Origin: an uncultured Clostridia bacterium
GTDB lineage: Bacteria; Bacillota; Clostridia; Peptostreptococcales; Anaerovoracaceae
DNA length: 8,753 nt
Reading direction: 5' to 3'
Assembly: GCA_937915045.1 (NCBI GenBank)
Contig: CALDNM010000187.1
Coordinates: 1-8,753 of the forward strand
In this document: piece after piece, positions 6,339 through 8,753 of the stretch
Position numbering within the stretch: position 1 is the first letter of the stretch
How the letters are laid out: each line of letters opens with the position of its first letter
Position numbers and translations under genes: made by a program
Notes under the pieces: generated by a model
What the model was told of the DNA's origin: nothing
Databases searched by the model: none
The model's input: the letters and a program-made list of their open reading frames with translations, nothing else

Positions 6339-7633
6339 TGACAGCGTATTATTTACTGCCGCCGCCGGTCCTTACACTTTACGGGATCATTTCTATATGC
6401 GTCACTATTGCTGCCGCGTTCACGCTGGTCAACGCCTGCGTGCTTCGCCTCAGAGGAAGGAGCATAGCTGCCGCCGCGATCAGCGCGGCTGCCGCGGTTT
6501 TCATGCTTCAGATATTTTCGGATATAGGCGTGCAGCTGGAATATAACGAAAGCCCCGCGGGATGGGTGAGAGCAGCCGGGAATATGCCGGCGGCAGCGGC
6601 GACGGTGCTGCTCATCATTATTGCCGCGGTCGAGGCGGCTCTCATAAGAGATATAATCGTCAAGATAAACAGCATGCCGACCGGCAATTCGATAAAGGAA
6701 AGTCTGGATGATCTTCCTGACGGTATATGCTTTTCCACGAAGGACGGTCAGCCTCTTTTGATAAATACGAAGATGAACGATATAAGCGCGCGCCTTTTCG
6801 GTTCTGTCATAATGAATGTAAAAGACTGCGAAAGAAAACTCAGAGAGCGCAGCTTCCTGCAAGGCGTCAGGATCATCAGCCATGAGTCGGCGTCGACTGT
6901 GCTGGCTGATGAAGGTTCTGTATGGGACATACATATACGGGATCTTGACATAGCCCGCGGTGAGGTGACGGAGACCCTCGCGTTTGATGTGACAGAACAG
7001 TATAAACTCAGCAGGGAGCTAGAGAAAAATAATCGCGTCCTGTCTGGCGTGAACCGGGATCTGAAGAGGTACAGCGGCGCGGTCGATAAGCTGGCAAGAG
7101 AAGAAGAGATCCTCGCGGCTAAAACGAAAGTCCACGACGATGTGGGAAGGTCGCTGTTATCATTCAGAGCTTATCTTGTTCAGCCGGAGGATACGAGAAA
7201 CCGCTCCGATCTGCTCGCGTTGTGGCGTCACGATATAAACGTCATGAAACATGAAGCGGATCCGGGACCCGCGAGAGACGGGCTTGAGCTCCTTATGGAA
7301 GCCGCGGACGCTGTGGGAGTGACTATCGATATCACCGGAGAACTGCCGGAAGAAGAAAGACTGCGCAGAGTCATCATTACTGCCATACACGAATGTCTCA
7401 CCAACACAGTGCGGCACGCTCACGGGAAAGAGGTCGATGTCGAAATAGACAGGGGCGATGGAACTGTCATTGTGAAGATAATGAATGACGGCCGCCGGCC
7501 GGATGGTATAATAGAAGAGACCGGAGGGCTGAAAAACCTGCGCGCCGCGGCAGAGCGTGAAGGCGGGGCGATGCAGATAACGAGTCTGCCGGAATTCATT
7601 CTCTGGATATCATTACCGATGGAGGAAAAATAA
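6335..7633 (+). CDS. Membrane sensor histidine kinase, NarL/DesK-like core
   Basis: A 432-residue histidine kinase. The N-terminus has about three membrane segments (near 12-34, 43-61, 84-108). A PAS-like region covers about 125-220 (DDLPDGICFSTKDGQPLL, 125-142), followed by a coiled helix (about 220-260). The dimerisation and phosphotransfer helix carries KVHDDVG (265-271), with His267 as the probable phospho-acceptor. The ATPase domain has an N box HECLTNTVRHAHG (352-364, Asn357), MNDGRRPDG (383-391, Asp385, replacing the usual DxGxG) and TGGLKNLR (396-403, the lid GLxNL motif). This is the arrangement of NarX/DesK-type kinases that partner NarL-type regulators, as here. The ribosome-binding site GGAGGTG (6324-6330) lies in the end of the preceding gene, and ATGA overlaps its stop. 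A second in-frame ATG at 6338 has better spacing and may be the real start. This gene probably supplies the catalytic activity the 7TM protein lacks. Confidence 0.9.
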   Translation: MMTAYYLLPPPVLTLYGIISICVTIAAAFTLVNACVLRLRGRSIAAAAISAAAAVFMLQIFSDIGVQLEYNESPAGWVRAAGNMPAAAATVLLIIIAAVEAALIRDIIVKINSMPTGNSIKESLDDLPDGICFSTKDGQPLLINTKMNDISARLFGSVIMNVKDCERKLRERSFLQGVRIISHESASTVLADEGSVWDIHIRDLDIARGEVTETLAFDVTEQYKLSRELEKNNRVLSGVNRDLKRYSGAVDKLAREEEILAAKTKVHDDVGRSLLSFRAYLVQPEDTRNRSDLLALWRHDINVMKHEADPGPARDGLELLMEAADAVGVTIDITGELPEEERLRRVIITAIHECLTNTVRHAHGKEVDVEIDRGDGTVIVKIMNDGRRPDGIIEETGGLKNLRAAAEREGGAMQITSLPEFILWISLPMEEK

Positions 7634-8272
7634 ATGGCGAAAACGAGAGTTATGATAGTGGACGACCAGTATGTGCCCAGACAGCTTTTTGAGATGTATG
7701 TCAAGGGCAGCGACGATTATGAACTGGTAAGATCTGTAGAGTCCGCGGCTTTCGCCGATACGTACGTGCTGACCGGGGATGTGGATCTTGTGGTCATGGA
7801 CATAGTGATGAACGACGGTTCAAATGGGCTCGAGGCCGCGGCAAGGATCAAGAAAGCAATGCCGAAGGTGAAGGTGATCGCCGTCACTTCTATGGCGGAC
7901 GCTTCCTGGATCGATCAGGCGAGAGAGATAGGTATTGAGAGCTTTTGGTATAAAGAAGCTTCGGAGGACACGATACTCGAGGTCATGGACAGGACTATGG
8001 CAGGCGAGTCGGTATATCCGGGCAGCGCTCCGAAGCTCAAGATAGGACAGGCTTCGAGCGACGACTTCAGCGCGCGGGAGATCGATGTGCTGAGAGTCAT
8101 GACTGCAGGAGTCACGAACGCCGCTATTGCGAAGGAACTCGGGATTTCGGAAAATACAGTGAAGATGCATGTGAAGAGCATGATGGAAAAGACCGGCTGC
8201 AGGAGCCGGACGGAGATTGCCATCAAGGCGCGCGTGAGCGGCATGGTGGTGAATATCGGAAAAACAGAATAG
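7634..8272 (+). CDS. NarL/LuxR-family response regulator
   Basis: A 212-residue two-domain response regulator, normal in length. The receiver domain (about 4-122) has the acidic pair Asp10/Asp11, phosphoacceptor Asp56 in VVMDIVM, switch Thr85 in AVTS and Lys107 in WYKE. The C-terminal LuxR-type helix-turn-helix (about 145-202) includes SAREIDVLRVMTAGVTNAAI and GISENTVKMHVKSMM (170-184), the DNA-recognition region. Phosphorylation by the kinase encoded just upstream should drive dimerisation and DNA binding; the target genes are unknown. The ATG directly follows the TAA of the kinase gene, and its GGAGG (7621-7625) lies inside that gene, so translation is coupled. It is the last gene of the operon. 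Confidence 0.95.
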   Translation: MAKTRVMIVDDQYVPRQLFEMYVKGSDDYELVRSVESAAFADTYVLTGDVDLVVMDIVMNDGSNGLEAAARIKKAMPKVKVIAVTSMADASWIDQAREIGIESFWYKEASEDTILEVMDRTMAGESVYPGSAPKLKIGQASSDDFSAREIDVLRVMTAGVTNAAIAKELGISENTVKMHVKSMMEKTGCRSRTEIAIKARVSGMVVNIGKTE

Positions 8273-8299
8273 ACCGGCTCGGCAATAAACTTGACGGAC

Positions 8300-8329
8300 A
8301 AACGCCTGATATGATCCAGGCGTTTTTTT
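8300..8329 (+). terminator. Rho-independent terminator of the signalling operon
   Basis: AAACGCCTG (8300-8308) pairs with CAGGCGTTT (8317-8325) around an eight-base loop, and the T run extends to 8329. It lies 28 bases after the response-regulator stop, so it closes the operon. Confidence 0.93.
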
Positions 8330-8453
8330 GTGGCAAAATTTGTCTTAACTAATACTTTCGGGTGTAGTGTAAAAATCTCAGTCTGATAAACTAAATATTA
8401 AGAAAGTTATCGATTTTAGCGCAGATAAGGTATCAGGAGGGGGTATAGCGAAT
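8330..8453 (+). promoter_or_regulatory. AT-rich leader of the last gene
   Basis: This region should hold the promoter of the gene at 8454, since it follows a strong terminator. Only weak hexamers are visible (TTGTCT at 8340-8345, with TGTAGT 17 bases later). An AGGAGG (8435-8440) extended by further G residues lies 13 bases from the ATG, a longer spacing than usual. Confidence 0.3.
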
Positions 8454-8753
8454 ATGAACGATGAAGTCCGTATGGCAGTCGACACCAAGCTAGGTGTTCT
8501 AAGAGACTACTATGAAGTACCGGAGCAGTGCCAGGGTGAGTATGAGGCCTTTCTGGCGGCAGTAATGGCTGTCGGAGAGGAATGTTCCGCGTATATGGAA
8601 TTCGAAGAGAAGTATGCCGCTGCCGGGCTGGACAAGAGGATGCAGGAGCTGATGCTCAAGTGTGCTCTCAAGTCTCAGGATAAAATGAGCGCGAAGGACG
8701 CCGCGGCCGCGGCGAAAGACGCGTACAAAACTACGGTCGATACTGAAGCCGGA
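8454..8753 (+). CDS. Unrecognised protein, N-terminal 100 residues, cut by window end
   Basis: An open frame of 100 codons from ATG 8454 with no stop before the window ends. I do not recognise the family. The translation is hydrophilic, acidic-basic mixed and probably mostly helical. It is rich in Ala, Glu, Lys and Met, with an alanine/lysine-rich stretch near residues 80-90 (SAKDAAAAAKDAYK). It has no signal peptide, no membrane segment and no visible metal or catalytic motif in this part. Cysteines occur at 26, 43 and 73 without a clear CxxC pattern. The ribosome-binding site AGGAGG (8435-8440) is strong but 13 bases from the ATG, so the exact start is a little uncertain. It follows the operon terminator and seems to be a separate transcription unit, possibly a target of the response regulator, though nothing in the sequence shows that. 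Confidence 0.65.
   Translation, partial: MNDEVRMAVDTKLGVLRDYYEVPEQCQGEYEAFLAAVMAVGEECSAYMEFEEKYAAAGLDKRMQELMLKCALKSQDKMSAKDAAAAAKDAYKTTVDTEAG

Noticed and set aside
6353..6934. Minus-strand frame of 193 codons inside the histidine-kinase gene
   Set aside because: Arg/His/Tyr-rich antisense shadow of a gene with clear kinase motifs; no start signal.

Overview
The window looks like chromosomal DNA from an anaerobic, Gram-positive Clostridia-type bacterium (Firmicutes/Bacillota) with roughly balanced GC. This is an inference from several things: strong AGGAGG-type ribosome-binding sites, TATAAT promoters, short hairpin-plus-T terminators, a BrnQ amino-acid carrier, a small CoA-binding protein, and a 7TM sensor family that I associate with gut Clostridia. 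The species cannot be named from the sequence. There is no rRNA, tRNA, CRISPR array or mobile element that I can support.

Layout. 1-186: GC-rich, repeat-containing DNA followed by an extended -10 promoter. 187-543: small CoA-binding protein (+). 559-1425: LysR-type regulator (-), convergent with the first gene and divergent from the next. 1623-2939: BrnQ-type branched-chain amino-acid carrier (+). 3112-4392: single-gene metal-dependent amidohydrolase/peptidase unit (+) with its own promoter and a strong terminator. 4483-4590: an AT-rich gap that carries a promoter-like pair and a second terminator, possibly a short RNA. 4653-8272: a signalling operon (+). 8300-8329: terminator. 8454-8753: start of an unrecognised gene that runs off the window.

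The signalling operon is the most interesting part. It has three components. The first is a membrane protein with an N-terminal 7TM histidine-kinase sensor domain and a degenerate kinase core with no visible phospho-accepting histidine. The second is a separate membrane histidine kinase with an intact HDxxG motif, N box and GxG-type ATP lid. The third is a NarL/LuxR-type response regulator. The genes are tightly coupled: an ATGA overlap between the first and second, and a stop codon directly abutting the start codon between the second and third. A plausible reading is that the 7TM protein senses or modulates, the second protein phosphorylates, and the third changes transcription.

The first signalling gene is split by one in-frame amber codon (TAG, 5817-5819). 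The same reading frame continues without any frameshift for another 172 codons to the ATGA overlap, and the downstream part looks like the missing C-terminal domain. TAG stands where I would expect a glutamine (RP-Q-L), so a single CAG-to-TAG change would explain it. At least three other genes here end normally with TAG, so this is not a global stop-codon reassignment. A recent nonsense mutation, a sequencing error, amber suppression/recoding (including pyrrolysine) and a genuine split protein all remain possible.
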